Positions 37,501 to 48,365 of a DNA stretch of 64,000 bases are shown piece after piece (position 1 is the first letter of the stretch; every line of letters starts with the position of its first letter). Below the pieces are notes generated by a model that worked only from the letters and a program-made list of their open reading frames with translations, was not told the origin of the DNA and did not search any database. The stretch spans positions 2,294,001-2,358,000 of the forward strand of contig JAQOTA010000054.1 of NCBI GenBank assembly GCA_029532415.1, in the 5' to 3' direction. The translations under genes were made by a program, and so were the position numbers. The DNA is from Marasmius tenuissimus (taxonomy: Eukaryota; Basidiomycota; Agaricomycetes; Agaricales; Marasmiaceae).

Positions 37501-38002
37501 GAAGCAGGAGGTGGGCCACCAGTCGAATCATTGGGTGTAGGCGGCTCAGCTGTCAACGTGGGAACCATCGGGAGTGTTACAGCCGGTATGATACGAGCGA
37601 CAGGGAGGTTACCCAGTACGAGCGGACCCAAAATTGTGGCGTGTAACTTCTGTAGAGGTGAGTTTTGGATTCGGACTCTTTCAGAAACTCCAAGAGCTGA
37701 TTTTTGGTCTACTTGCAGCTCGGAAGACAAAATGCGACGGAGCACATCCTAGCTGCGGATCTTGTGCGAGGAGGAGTTTGCCTTGCAATTATGTACATGA
37801 GAGGGGTGGGAGACGGGGTGGTGCGGCTGCGGCTGCGGGTAGTGCTGGTCCTGGTTCCTCTGCTCAGGCCAGCACGGGGGCAGTCACGGGAAGCGATAGG
37901 AAGCCGCCGAGTTCATCTGGGAGAGGTAGCAAAAGGTTGTCGGATCACGAATTGGAGGATCCAGGGGCCGGTGGGAGAAAGAGGATGAGAGTGAGTGAGT
38001 AA
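34597..38002 (+). CDS. septin-like GTPase domain fused to two Zn2Cys6 DNA-binding clusters
   Basis: Four exons (34597-34777, 34847-35740, 35831-37657, 37719-38002) give an exact 1062-codon frame, with all three introns in phase 1 and consensus ends. Residues about 45-390 form a septin-like P-loop domain: G1 AGDHGGKSSFLRLLLET (first Gly replaced by Ala, still a valid Walker A), G3 LVDTPSIVPAPSP (Ser for Gly), VNVLPVIAKADTLSNQQLRA (G4), and the septin block FRWGSIDILDPKHSDFVSLK. A His/Pro/Ser-rich linker follows. The first zinc cluster is CNFCRSRKLKCDGVRPAC plus CLKRSNPC (residues about 528-555); then come an acidic stretch and a long Ser/Pro/His-rich middle; the second cluster starts CNFCRARKTKCDGAHPSC (about 963-990). 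Both clusters have all six cysteines, and the second is split by an intron. Likely a nuclear DNA-binding protein with a nucleotide-binding module. Alternative: two adjacent genes, but no stop or in-frame ATG separates them in the linker. Confidence 0.75.
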
Positions 38003-40033
38003 ATTTTGAAGATCTGCGAAGGACTTTCTTCGGTGGACGACTCTGAAAAACGATTCTTCATAAAGTAGAAGAGAATACGACAGGCAGTCGTTTCGTTTAG
38101 ATTTTGGTTTTGGTTTGGCTTTCCCCTGTCCTCTCCCTCCTTCTCGATACCCGCGTCATGTGTTTTTATGCTTTCTATCCTTTCCTTACTTTTATCTCTC
38201 TTGGGCTTTTTTTCGAATCTTGGATGTAGAATTGGCAACATTTGTTTACTACTGTGTCGTATTTATATGCTAGGCTTTTCTGTCCATCCATTCACACACC
38301 TTCCCGCCTACCTTTCTACAAAGCTGGTCTCGATTTGTCTTTCTTTCCGAGCTGGGAATCGTCTTCTCGACCTTATCTATTTTAACTTATGTCTATACAA
38401 ATGTTCTATGTACTTGTACTTACAGCTTTTCGCCCAACCTTCGCTGTCTCGTTAGTTATACATGATACCACTCTCCTTCTCTTCCTTTCCACCTCCCCTC
38501 CTCCATCTACAACTTTGAATACAACTTGAATGCACCCGACAAAGCTACGTCGCGTCTCTGTGGCTGAGGATTTTCTTTGGAACGTTCTGATACGCGTCAG
38601 TTTCCCTTCTCCCGGAACGGACCTGTACCTACCTAAGTACTAGTATGTCCCTGTGTCTATACATACAGGGCAAGTTCCGTGAATTCGTTCTTTTGTCAGT
38701 TCCATGTGGGACGAGCCAAAGCCGGGTGAGTGGCTCTGCGTCTGAAACGAGACTTGACCTCGCCCAACCTGGTCCTCCATAGCGATACGAAGCTGCCCAA
38801 TAGGCGTTGGTGAGAGCACTATTGGGGATCTCGGAGCACTCCGTCACCGTCCGGGAAAATCATTCTCTCGGGGTTCTTTGAAACACTCTGAGATATGGAA
38901 ACGACCACTAAACTTGATGGAGACATCGACGCGGCGGGAGGCCTCGAGTTGCCTTGAGGCGTCAGGTGGAATCGCGTATGTAAGTTGCATACAGCTATGA
39001 CATACGTCGCGGGAGAAAAACAGCAGTGTGCTCCAAATCGACGAATCACCGCAGAGGTAGGAATGATGAATCTTTCTCTGGCAGAAAGGGCAGACGTTTG
39101 GACTTTCCTCATGTGTTAGTTCCGGGGACTTGGCGAGAGGGCACTGTGGGACGAGAAGATTGATCCACCGCGTCTCCGTAAACGGGGGTGCTTTCTTCTC
39201 GTCCTTTAGGACGTCGATGTTTGAACGGCTTCGAGAACTAAGGCCCACACTATTCATCGGGTTAAGAGCCAGGTAGATACGAGCTACGTACGAGCCGCAC
39301 CGTCTCGAGTTGCCATCAGACGACGTCCGACACGGCGGGTTACACTCGACTCACCTGTATGGGCAGGTGCGGCACAAGTCCTATAGGACGGGAAAAGGAT
39401 CAACAGCTGGTCTATGTATTGGTGAGTACTGTTGCCGGACGCCCAGTTGCCAACTCATGCCAGAGGATGTGAAACAAGCAACAAGACGGAATTTCGTCGG
39501 GAGTAGGTAGGTTCTTGGATGCCCATTGCCACCGGAGTTTGCCGAGCGGTGAGGTTGAATTAACGGAGATAGACTCTTTCTATTGCGGTATCTGTTCCGA
39601 GTCGAAACAGATGAGCTCGTGAGCGCAATGAAGACTATTCAGTCATCCTTAGTCACTCTTTATGAAGTGGGGTGGGGCCACAGGGGATCCCGCTAGGGCG
39701 CGGGAGAGCTACCTTTCGTAGCATTCGACGTAGAACTAGGGGTCCAAGCGGTCAATACTAGAACAGACACAATGCGGTCGAAATGATTCCATGTGTCGAA
39801 ATGAAGGTGGCGTCGTGATGTAGCCTACAGGATATTGATATCTTTCAGGCCTTCTGGGTTGCGACGATCAAACATTGGTGCATTCGTGTGAAGTAGATCT
39901 GCGTCTAGAACCTATAGATCGTTCGAAACTGTGCCCGTTAATAACATGTAGGTCAGCGGTGTGGCTAACAATGTAACCTGAGGCGTATTATCGACAACAT
40001 CCAGCCTACCCGACCTTAGCTTGCACTAAGGTA
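38003..40033. other. 2-kb intergenic region, no supported gene
   Basis: The first 450 bases are T/C-rich and probably the 3' untranslated region of the fusion gene. A 137-codon frame on the minus strand (38844-39257) has CPFC and CHSC pairs with nearby His, but no recognised family or splice context. Nothing else stands out. Confidence 0.4.
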
Positions 40034-40788
40034 TCAAGCACCGGGTGCACGATACTTCATCCCCACCAAGCCTTCGATCCCTTCATCTCCCTTCAAGATA
40101 GCTTCTTGAATCGCCTGTACGACAAATCCTACCACGGCTGTTTCGCACCACCAAAAAATCGTGGTATACGTTGTGCGTAAGAATACGCATATTGCTGGAA
40201 CCACCAACGCAAGTGTGTACGTGTGCACGAACGACAGTGGTAGGGATAACGGGAATGGAAAGTGTGAAGCATGCTGGTGGGTGAGGAAATGGAGCCTTGT
40301 CTGCTGCAGCGGGACGAGGAACGGCAGAGAACGCGGGTTGAGGAGGAGAAAAAGGTTGAGGTGAAGAAAGAGGTTGAGTAGGGTAAATAATCGAGGAAGA
40401 GGGACCCCTGGGTCAGTCCTGGGATCTCCATCAGGTTTTGTGAACGAAAGAGGGTCATTCGAGGGATTGATCAGATATATTAGATGCCTGCAACTCGGTC
40501 AGTACCACCCTAGAGCACAACGTTCCCAACTCACAATAGCCCAGAGAGTGACAGAATCCCGACAGCACCGAGCTCATACCACTTATTCGACTGGTTGTTC
40601 TCCTCTCGTAGCTTCTCTATGAGTTCATCTTGTTCTAAAACCAGGTGACGCGGGTGTTTGAGTCAAGTGAGTTGTGAACCTGTTTGAGACTCACCTCACG
40701 ACACACCTTGCTCGTCGAGAACTACATCCTCATTCTCATCTTCGGCTGCTGAGGCAAACTTGAAAGGTACACGTCGGCGAATGTCCAT
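40034..40788 (-). CDS. small uncharacterised membrane protein
   Basis: Three exons are proposed. The first, MDIRRRVPFKFASAAEDENE, is soluble and acidic. The second, EQDELIEKLREENNQSNKWY, is a short coiled coil leading into a hydrophobic segment (ELGAVGILSLWAIV). The last exon starts after an intron near 40450 and carries two further hydrophobic stretches (LLNLFLHLNLFLLLNPRSL; TLALVVPAICVFLRTTYTTI), ending EGIEGLVGMKYRAPGA, then TGA. I recognise no family; the layout (acidic head, coiled coil, membrane segments, conserved-looking tail) suggests an organelle membrane protein, but this is inference. The intron from GTGTGT (about 40712) to TTTTAG joins the first two exons in phase. Confidence 0.5.
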
Positions 40789-41045
40789 GGCAAGTGTTTG
40801 ACCTTGGAATTGGTGGGTTGGTGGTGGCGGTCAAGGGCTGAGCCGTAAGCCTGGCCAAACGCGTCACTGAGCTGCGCGCGCAGCGACACCAGGGTCGCCT
40901 CTTTTCGATACGCCACAAAAGGCATGACAATTGACAAACAATTGACGTGGGTCGCAGTCAAGTCGAGAGTAAGTAGGTAGCTAGGCAGATACACAGCCAT
41001 CAGTCGGAAGCAGCAAAAAATATCCCAGTTTTTTCGATCCCAATT

Positions 41046-41129
41046 GCATTAAGAGGGAATCGAACCCCCGGCGGGTCGAGAAGACTTTCTCAATGGCAAC
41101 GACCCAGGTTACCACTACCCCATTAATGC
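41046..41129 (-). tRNA. tRNA-Gly (GCC) with 14-base intron
   Basis: The minus strand folds as a cloverleaf. The acceptor stem GCATTAA pairs with TTAATGC, a D-arm follows with AGTGGTA in the loop, and the anticodon stem is GGTCG/CGACC. The T arm is GGGGG-TTCGATT-CCCTC with one G-U pair. Between the anticodon stem halves lie 21 bases: loop TTGCCA, a 14-base insert (TTGAGAAAGTCTTC) after position 37, then T. The anticodon is GCC, reading glycine codons GGC and GGU. The intron sits at the canonical position of eukaryotic nuclear tRNA introns. Internal A and B box promoter elements are intact. Confidence 0.9.
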
Positions 41130-41199
41130 GCTGAAAACAAACCATGATTTAGCCTATTTACCCAGATCACGCTTTATGGCAGTAAAATCCTAGAGGTAA

Positions 41200-42289
41200 C
41201 TACTCTCCATCCAACTGCCAAACAAAGACCTCCTTGCCAATCTTCAGATGCACCCTTCTGACGTCAAAAGTACCGACACGGTTGGTGGAAAAAGCACCCT
41301 TATACTTCTCGTTCAATACAGCTATAGTAGATTCGGGGAGTTGAGGGATACGCGGAAACTCTACCAGTATCGACTCGATCGTGATGGGAAGGTCAACTTG
41401 CTCGTCGATTGACGTGGCATGCTCTGACAACCCTGGAGACGTAGAACGCAATGACTGAGTTGAACGACTGGATGGAGGAGATTCGAGTAATGCCCAAGCA
41501 ATTGACGCGTGAAACCTGGGCTCGTCGTAGTACACTTTCTGGCGGAAGGACTGGAGGGATGATGTTAGGCGTTCTGTCAAAGATTTGAGCTGATGAAAAG
41601 TCAGGTATCTCTGTCGTCAAAATGAGAAGTTGTGGCCAACGCACCTCTGGAAACCCTCCGCCAATATCCAATGCTACGAATGTTCTGGTGTTCTCGTCGT
41701 TGGTCAACCTTGAGAAGGAGCTGAATGACGCTTTGAATCTAGGAGATAGGTAAGCCCAGACGCAAGCAACAGCCACGACTACGGAGAACGCACGGTGGGC
41801 TTGACTGAGCGAGGCGTCTTACAGATCGCTTCACTTCTTCCCTCTGATATGCGCGAACGAACAACGGCCTCGATAACGATATATGTAATTCAATTGTTTT
41901 GTGATCTCCGTCAAAGTTATCGAGACCCGGCACGAGTTGCAAAGCAGGACATGACTCCTTCGCCGTCTTGAGGACGTTCTGGAGAAGCTGGTGTAGTGGA
42001 GATCTGGGTTCAACTATCACTGATATGTAGACGTGAACTGCCCATTGACCTTCTACATGAGGTGTGGAGCGAATGCGTCCTTGATGGAGAGAGGGGTCGT
42101 CTTTTGGTACAGGAACGATTACAGAGGATTGTAGAGGAGGAAGTTTTCTACGCCGTTAGACGTCAACGAATGTGAATGAAAGAATAAGTATATTGCTCAC
42201 CTCTTCTTCTTCACTTGGACCGGCTCTTCAGCAACAGTTTCCTCTTCGCTTGAGCTGCCATAGTCGACAAGGGTGCTGGATCTCTTCAT
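41200..42289 (-). CDS. USB1: U6 snRNA phosphodiesterase USB1
   Basis: Nuclear 2H-family 3'-5' exonuclease that trims the uridine tail of U6 snRNA. The start MKRSSTLVDYGSSSEEETVA leads to a basic stretch (VQVKKKR), then HVEGQWAVHVYISVIVEP. The two catalytic tetrapeptides are present: HISLS in KTIELHISLSRPLFVRAYQR and HASIA in YYDEPRFHASIAWALLESP. Both His and both Ser of the paired HxS motifs are visible. It ends VHLKIGKEVFVWQLDGE and TAG. About four short introns. Length (roughly 290 residues) fits the family. It shares a 347-base divergent promoter region with UreG. Confidence 0.9.
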
Positions 42290-42636
42290 GTAACCCTCAT
42301 GCAGAGTTGAGGTGAGGGCAGGAGAGTGAGAGGTGTGGCGGCAAACACCGAACACCTTGCTCTATACAAGAAACGGTCACGTGTGTAACACGCTGTTTCC
42401 TCGAACGCGACGTTCACCATCGACGCACCTGCGTGCTACTGTTCCTCGAGCCGTTTATTTACGCTTGGCTCTTCCTCGGAGGCCAGGAAGCTTGGTGGAA
42501 ATCACTCTCTTCAAACCCAAGGCATCCACCCACTGGAGCGTCATGTGGACGAAATCTTATCTACTGATAACCTACCGTCCACAAGACTCGAGATAACGCT
42601 CTTAGCCCCAGTCTCTATCGCCTTTCTTCTGCCATC

Positions 42637-43728
42637 ATGAACGTACCATTCATCGACAAAACTTCCTCGGGAAACTCCCCTCCTGCTTCGCACTCCCATT
42701 CGCATAGTGAAGGAGGCCATTCGCACGAACACGGAGACCATGGACATACCCATGAACACTACACCGATGCTGGTAAGCATTCTATGAATGGCTCACTCCG
42801 CAACTCTTACTGATCTAGCCTAAGGCAAATATTCCGACAGAGATATGCCCGATTTCTCTGCAAGAAACTTTACTGAAAGAGGTTTCACGATCGGGATCGG
42901 AGGGTACGCATATACCTACAGATTCAGAAGACCTTGCTCATAGAGCACACGATGGACCTCAGACCAGTTGGATCAGGAAAGACTGCTTTGACTCTCGCAC
43001 TTTGCCAGAAGCTGAGGAAAGAGTACAACATCGGTGCGCGTATTAGACTTTTCATACTCTATGGGTTTCTCAATCGTTGGCCATGCAATGTTCAGCTACT
43101 GTTACGAACGATATTTTCACTCGCGAAGATCAAGAATTCCTGATCAGAAACAAAGCTCTCCCTGAATCTCGCATCCTTGCTATCGAGACTGGAGGATGTC
43201 CCCATGCTGCTATTCGTGAAGACATCAGCGCGAATATGGGTGCTCTTGAAACCCTGCAAGCCAAGTTTGAATGTCAGCTATTGTTCGTGGAGAGTGGTGG
43301 CGACAACCTCGCGGCGAACTATTCCAGAGAGCTGGCAGACTATATCATCTACGTGATTGATGTCTCGGTATGATCTTCGTCAGTCTCTCCGTTCGATATG
43401 TTGACGAAGAGTATCAGGGAGGTGACAAGATCCCTCGCAAAGGAGGACCTGGAATTACACACTCTGATCTCCTCGTCATAAACAAAGTGAGAGAGGTTAC
43501 AGAAGTCTACCTGTATGGCTACTTATGCTTGCGTAGACCGATCTTGCTCCTTACGTCGGCGCGTCTCTCGAGGTCATGGAACGGGACGCAAAGCTTATGC
43601 GAGGAGATGGGCCCACTCTATTTACCTCAGTCAGAAAAGGAGAAGGTGTTGATGATATTGTGTCGCTGATTCTAGCAGCGTGGAGGACAGCAGGTAGTCC
43701 TGGTAAGCCGGGAGCAGTAGGAGAGTAG
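42637..43728 (+). CDS. urease accessory GTPase UreG
   Basis: Cytosolic SIMIBI-class GTPase that delivers nickel to apo-urease. The N-terminus is His-rich ([20 protein letters not shown]), a likely nickel-binding extension seen in plant and fungal UreG. The G domain has the P-loop [20 protein letters not shown] (split by introns), [36 protein letters not shown] with the conserved Cys-Pro-His metal motif, [20 protein letters not shown], and NKTDLAP with the guanine-specificity NKxD. It ends [17 protein letters not shown]. Six introns, all short. Its presence implies the fungus uses urea through a nickel urease; urease itself is not in this window. Confidence 0.93.
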
Positions 43729-43826
43729 GCAGTTTTTGATCAAAGTGTAGATCACTGGTACAGATAAGATAAGATTAGCGGCTCTTGACTCGGAAATTCG
43801 CACAATGTCTGAACCTTTGACTGCTC

Positions 43827-46800
43827 ATGCACAGACCTTTTACTCGAATATCTAAACGGAATGTCGTAGGCTTCCATTCGTCTGTCTCTACACGTTCTAG
43901 CAGTCAGCTTCTTCTCCATAAACCCAAGCCTCAGGCAACGGTCTTCAAATATAAGGAGCCTGCCGAACAAAAGGGGGGAACGAAGAGAAAAGAAAAGGAA
44001 ACTTCGAGATATGGTGCGTCTACACATGAGATTCTTCTTGGGTATCATAGATTGATGTTCTTTCAGCAAAACGGAATCCTTTAGGAGTACAGCTACTGTC
44101 CAACTCCATTCACCAACAAATTTTCAAGAATTGCTCTTTCCCAGCTCCCCCAAAAGAATTTGTGAACATTTCACTCGAGCACTTGTCGCTTCATGGTCTA
44201 GATCCAGCGCAATCCTCTGTTCACCCACCGACAGAATTCACGTTACCTCCTCTCCAGGGAGACAACCTTCTCCAGCATTTTCACCGAATCGGCTTTGCCT
44301 CATCTGAACCCTACCTGACCCTCGCAAAACAGTTTGCAGATTCTGAAATACCACCTATACCCGAAAACTGGGAACTTCAGGCAGGATGGACGAAATACTA
44401 TCACAGTAATGACGGGTCCGACTACTCAGAACACGTCCCATATCCCATACATGACGGCCAGCCAGAGCAAATTCTCACATTTGACGTCGAGACGATGCCT
44501 AATTATCATAGCTATCCCATCATTGCTTGCGCTGCAAGTGCAAACGCGTGGTATGTCTGGCTTTCGCCGTGGATATTGGACCCGACGTCCAGTTCCAGTT
44601 CCGGGGCGCATCTTATACCGATGGGACCACCAGACGTGCCGCGTATCATCGTAGGGCATAATGTTTGCTATGATCGCGCGAGGATACTGGAGGAGTACCA
44701 TCTGGGCGGGACGAAGAATCGTTTCCTCGATACAATGTCTCTTCACGTCGCGATCAAGGGCATTTCGTCTCACCAGCGTCCTGCGTGGATGAAGTATAGG
44801 AAAAACAAGGAAGACGAGGTTGCCCGACGAGACGAAGCACTTGAAGCGATCATCAGTCTTAAGGAACAGGTGGACGAGCAGGTTGAGGCCTTGCAGGAGA
44901 CGAGGGAAGGCCTGGCAGTGGAGGAGTCAAAGATACAGAAGTTGCTGGATTTGCAGAGGAATCTGGAGGTGTCTTTACCTGCTATGCAAGCTTCGCAAGC
45001 GGAGTCCATAGCGTCTGCCGGCGAGGAGGAAATATCGACGCAAGCGCTCCCTGCCTCCCTTGACGAAGACGCGTCGTTGGACGCACCTCCCAAGCGGTGG
45101 GAAGATATGACTTCCGCCAATTCTCTCGTCGACGTGGCTAAACTTCATTGCGACATCGATATTTCGAAGGAAATTCGTGATGATTTGATGAAGCTCACGA
45201 GAGAGGAAATATCCGCCAATATCGACGACTATATCACTTACTGCGCGGGCGATGTCGACGTTACTCACCGCGTATACAGGAAGGTGTTTCCTGGATTCAG
45301 GGAGACCTGTCCGCATCCAGTTAGCTTCGCCGGCATCCTCACCATGGGTAGTGGATTTTTACCTGTTAATGAGGAATGGGAGGCTTATCTTGAGAGGGCA
45401 GAGGGGGTATGGAGGGAGTTGGAAAAGCGAGTCAGGGATGGTCTAGAAGGACTTGCTAGGTCGGCAATGGAGGCATATCCTGTCGCGCCGCCCGCAGAAG
45501 GTCAACAACCTTCTGGTGAATGGAAACAGGATGTATGGTTGAATCAGTTGGATTGGACGCCGAAGGTCGCGGGAAAGAGTAGGGGAGTGGCCCCTCTAGA
45601 GGTGTGTTATCAATGCAGATCTCATATGCTGAACGTTACTGAAGTACGCTCTCAGATTGAAGTTCCACAGACTGAACCCGAACAATCCCTTCCTGCGTGG
45701 TATGCGACCGTAAAATCTGATCCTCTCTCCAAGAAATGTGTCGACCGTATTCTCCCTCTCTTGCTACAACTATCCTTTGAATCACACCCCATGAAATTCA
45801 CTACTCAAGACAAGTGGCACCACAGTCCATCCGGGGCACAAGGCGAAATTGCTCGCTTACCAACATCCAGAAAGGGCCAGAAGATTGGATCGCTCTTGTC
45901 TCGTCTTCACGGTGCTCCCTTACTCTCAGACGGGACCATGACTTCTCCACACACTGATTTGGCTTTGAAGCTTAGTCGTGGCGAGGCAGAGCAGGGCACC
46001 ATAGACGATGTGTTAAAGTTGGCCGAGGAAGTGCGTGCCACTGCTCCCGCAGACAGGGATCAAGATCCCTGGTTCAGTCAGCTCGATTGGACTGAAGTTC
46101 AACTCGACTCGGACGGGAAAACAAAACCGACGAAGTCGAAGAAGCCATCGAAACCTCCTCCCGTCTATTGGCCAAAGTGGTTTTGGGAACTCACGAAACC
46201 CAAAAAGGATATGGCTCCCGGCTCCCTCGATATCACCATCCGGAATCGTTTTGCTCCCCTGCTCCTCAAGATGTCGTGGCACGGACATCCGCTATTCTAC
46301 TCCAAAGAACATGGTTGGATATTCAGGGTTCACTGCATGGACTCGAACGCTCAGGAGAAGTTCCAGCGGCTGAAGACCTTGAGCTTTTACGAGCCCGAGG
46401 ACGATAAGTTGAGGCAGGATATGGAGGAAGGCGGTTATACTTTTCACAAGTTGCCACATAAGGACGGTGACAAAGCCAATGTTGGCAGTCCTTTGGGGAA
46501 AGGGTTTTTAAGGTTTGCTGTGGACGGGATCTTGACGAGTAGTGAGGGCGATAAATTGCAGGAACTCGTGGATATCGGCGTCAAGTGCAGTTACTGGATC
46601 AGTGCCAGAGATCGAATTTTGAACCAGAAGGTTGTCTGGGGAGATCAGGCCCAGCAGAACGGGTGGGACATGGGCTTTCCCAACGACACTCACACCCCAC
46701 CGCTGGCTGTAACTCATGACGCTTATTCGGCCAGCCCGGGCACCGCAGTGGCTCCCAGGGAGAAGAAATGGGGCATCATCCTTCCTCAGGTCATCACGAT

Positions 46801-48139
46801 GGGAACTGTTACACGGCGCGCCATCGAGAGGACTTGGCTGACTGCGAGTAACGCAAAGAAAACTCGCGTTGGCTCAGAACTGAAGGCGATGGTCCGCGCC
46901 CCTCCCGGATACGCGATCGTTGGAGCGGACGTCGATTCCGAAGAACTGTGGATTTCCAGTTGTATGGGCGATGCCCAATTCGGTATGCATGGTGCTACCG
47001 CGATAGGATGGATGACCTTGGAGGGTACCAAAGCCGCTGGAACTGATCTCCACTCGAAAACTGCTAGCATCCTTGGCATTTCCAGAGATCAGGCAAAGGT
47101 CTTCAACTATTCGCGTATCTATGGTGCCGGTATGCGACACGCGATACTGTTGCTACTGCAGGGCAATGCAAATATGGCACCCGAAGACGCACAGAAGCTC
47201 GCCGAAAACCTCTATGCTTCTACCAAGGGCAAAAACACGCATAGAAACGACATCTTCGGCCGGAAGTTCTGGTTCGGAGGGTCCGAGAGTTACCTGTTCA
47301 ACAAGCTGGAAGCCATCGCAATGTCGAACAAACCACAAACGCCTGCTTTAGGCTGTGGCGTCACCCATGCCCTGATGAAAGACTGTCTCCCGACAGAGTT
47401 TGGGTCCGACTATCTTCCCTCGAGGATCAACTGGGTTGTTCAATCTTCCGGCGTCGACTATCTACATCTTCTCATCGTCTCTATGGATTTCCTGATCAAG
47501 AAATACGGAATCCAGGCAAGGTACCTCATCTCTGTTCACGACGAGCTGAGATACCTTGTCAAAGAGGAGGACAGGTATCGGGCTGCTCTCGCGATGCAGA
47601 TTGCCAACCTCTGGACTCGATGCATGTTCGCGTACAAGCTTGGGATGGATGACTTACCTCAGGGAGTTGCTTTCTTTTCTGCGGTTGACATTGATCATGT
47701 CCTGCGGAAGGAGGTGGACATGCCTTGTGTCACTCCGTCTCAACCTGTTCCCATTTCCCCCGGAGAAAGCCTGGACATCGGTGGTATCCTGACGAAGACC
47801 AATGGGGGGTCTCTATGGATGGACGGCCGGTCGATGTTGGAGCCTTCTGACCGGGAGCTGGAGGGGTCTCTGGAAGGCTACACGGAGCCTGAGTGTTTGA
47901 CGCATCGGGCATCTCATGCTGCTTTCCTCAGAGCACAAGCTACGCAGGACCTCAATGAAGTCAAACATCTTGCGAAAACTGTCCAGGCTCACAACTCCAA
48001 TGGAGAGGTCAGAGATAGTCGCAGGGGCACGGGGAGAAAGTCCAGGTCAGCGAAATCCCCTGCAATTGGAAACGGGGAGGGCATGGATTGGTCGGAGACA
48101 ATTGAGCAACTTCTGAGATCGGGGCGTGAACTGCTGTAG
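43827..48139 (+). CDS. MIP1: mitochondrial DNA polymerase gamma, catalytic subunit
   Basis: Replicates the mitochondrial genome. Two exons (43827-44013 and 44067-48139) give 1419 residues. The N-terminus MHRPFTRISKRNVVGFHSS is a likely mitochondrial targeting peptide. The proofreading exonuclease motifs are present: Exo I LTFDVETMPNYHSYP, Exo II VGHNVCYDRARILEEY, Exo III YCAGDVDVTHRVYRKVFP. In the family A polymerase, motif A is IVGADVDSEELWISSC, motif B DQAKVFNYSRIYGAGMR and motif C LISVHDELRYLVKEED. All catalytic acids are visible, so the enzyme should be active. The C-terminus extends some 150 residues past motif C with a Ser/Gly-rich basic tail, as in other fungal homologues. Notably intron-poor compared with its neighbours. 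Confidence 0.95.
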
Positions 48140-48365
48140 TTGTGGATTATTTTATTACATATGTATTCGTATCCTAGAACCTGTAGCATAATCAATGTAG
48201 TGGAATTATCTTGCCTGGAATCACCTCTCACTTCCGCTGACGGGCGCTTAAGGAGGGCCGAAGCGCCCGTCTAGCACGCGGGTAGCAGTTGACTTTGAAC
48301 GTTGGTCTCCCTCCACATCCTTCACCGAATACCCAAGGGGCCCCTCATCCAGTCAACCATTCAAA

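Noticed and set aside
36112..38002. Reading the zinc-cluster part as its own gene
   Set aside because: The frame is continuous with the septin exon from 35831, no in-frame ATG exists in the linker, and all intron phases fit one gene; kept only as an alternative to test.
38844..39257. 137-codon minus-strand frame with CPFC and CHSC pairs
   Set aside because: The Cys/His spacing fits no zinc-binding family I recognise, and there is no gene context.
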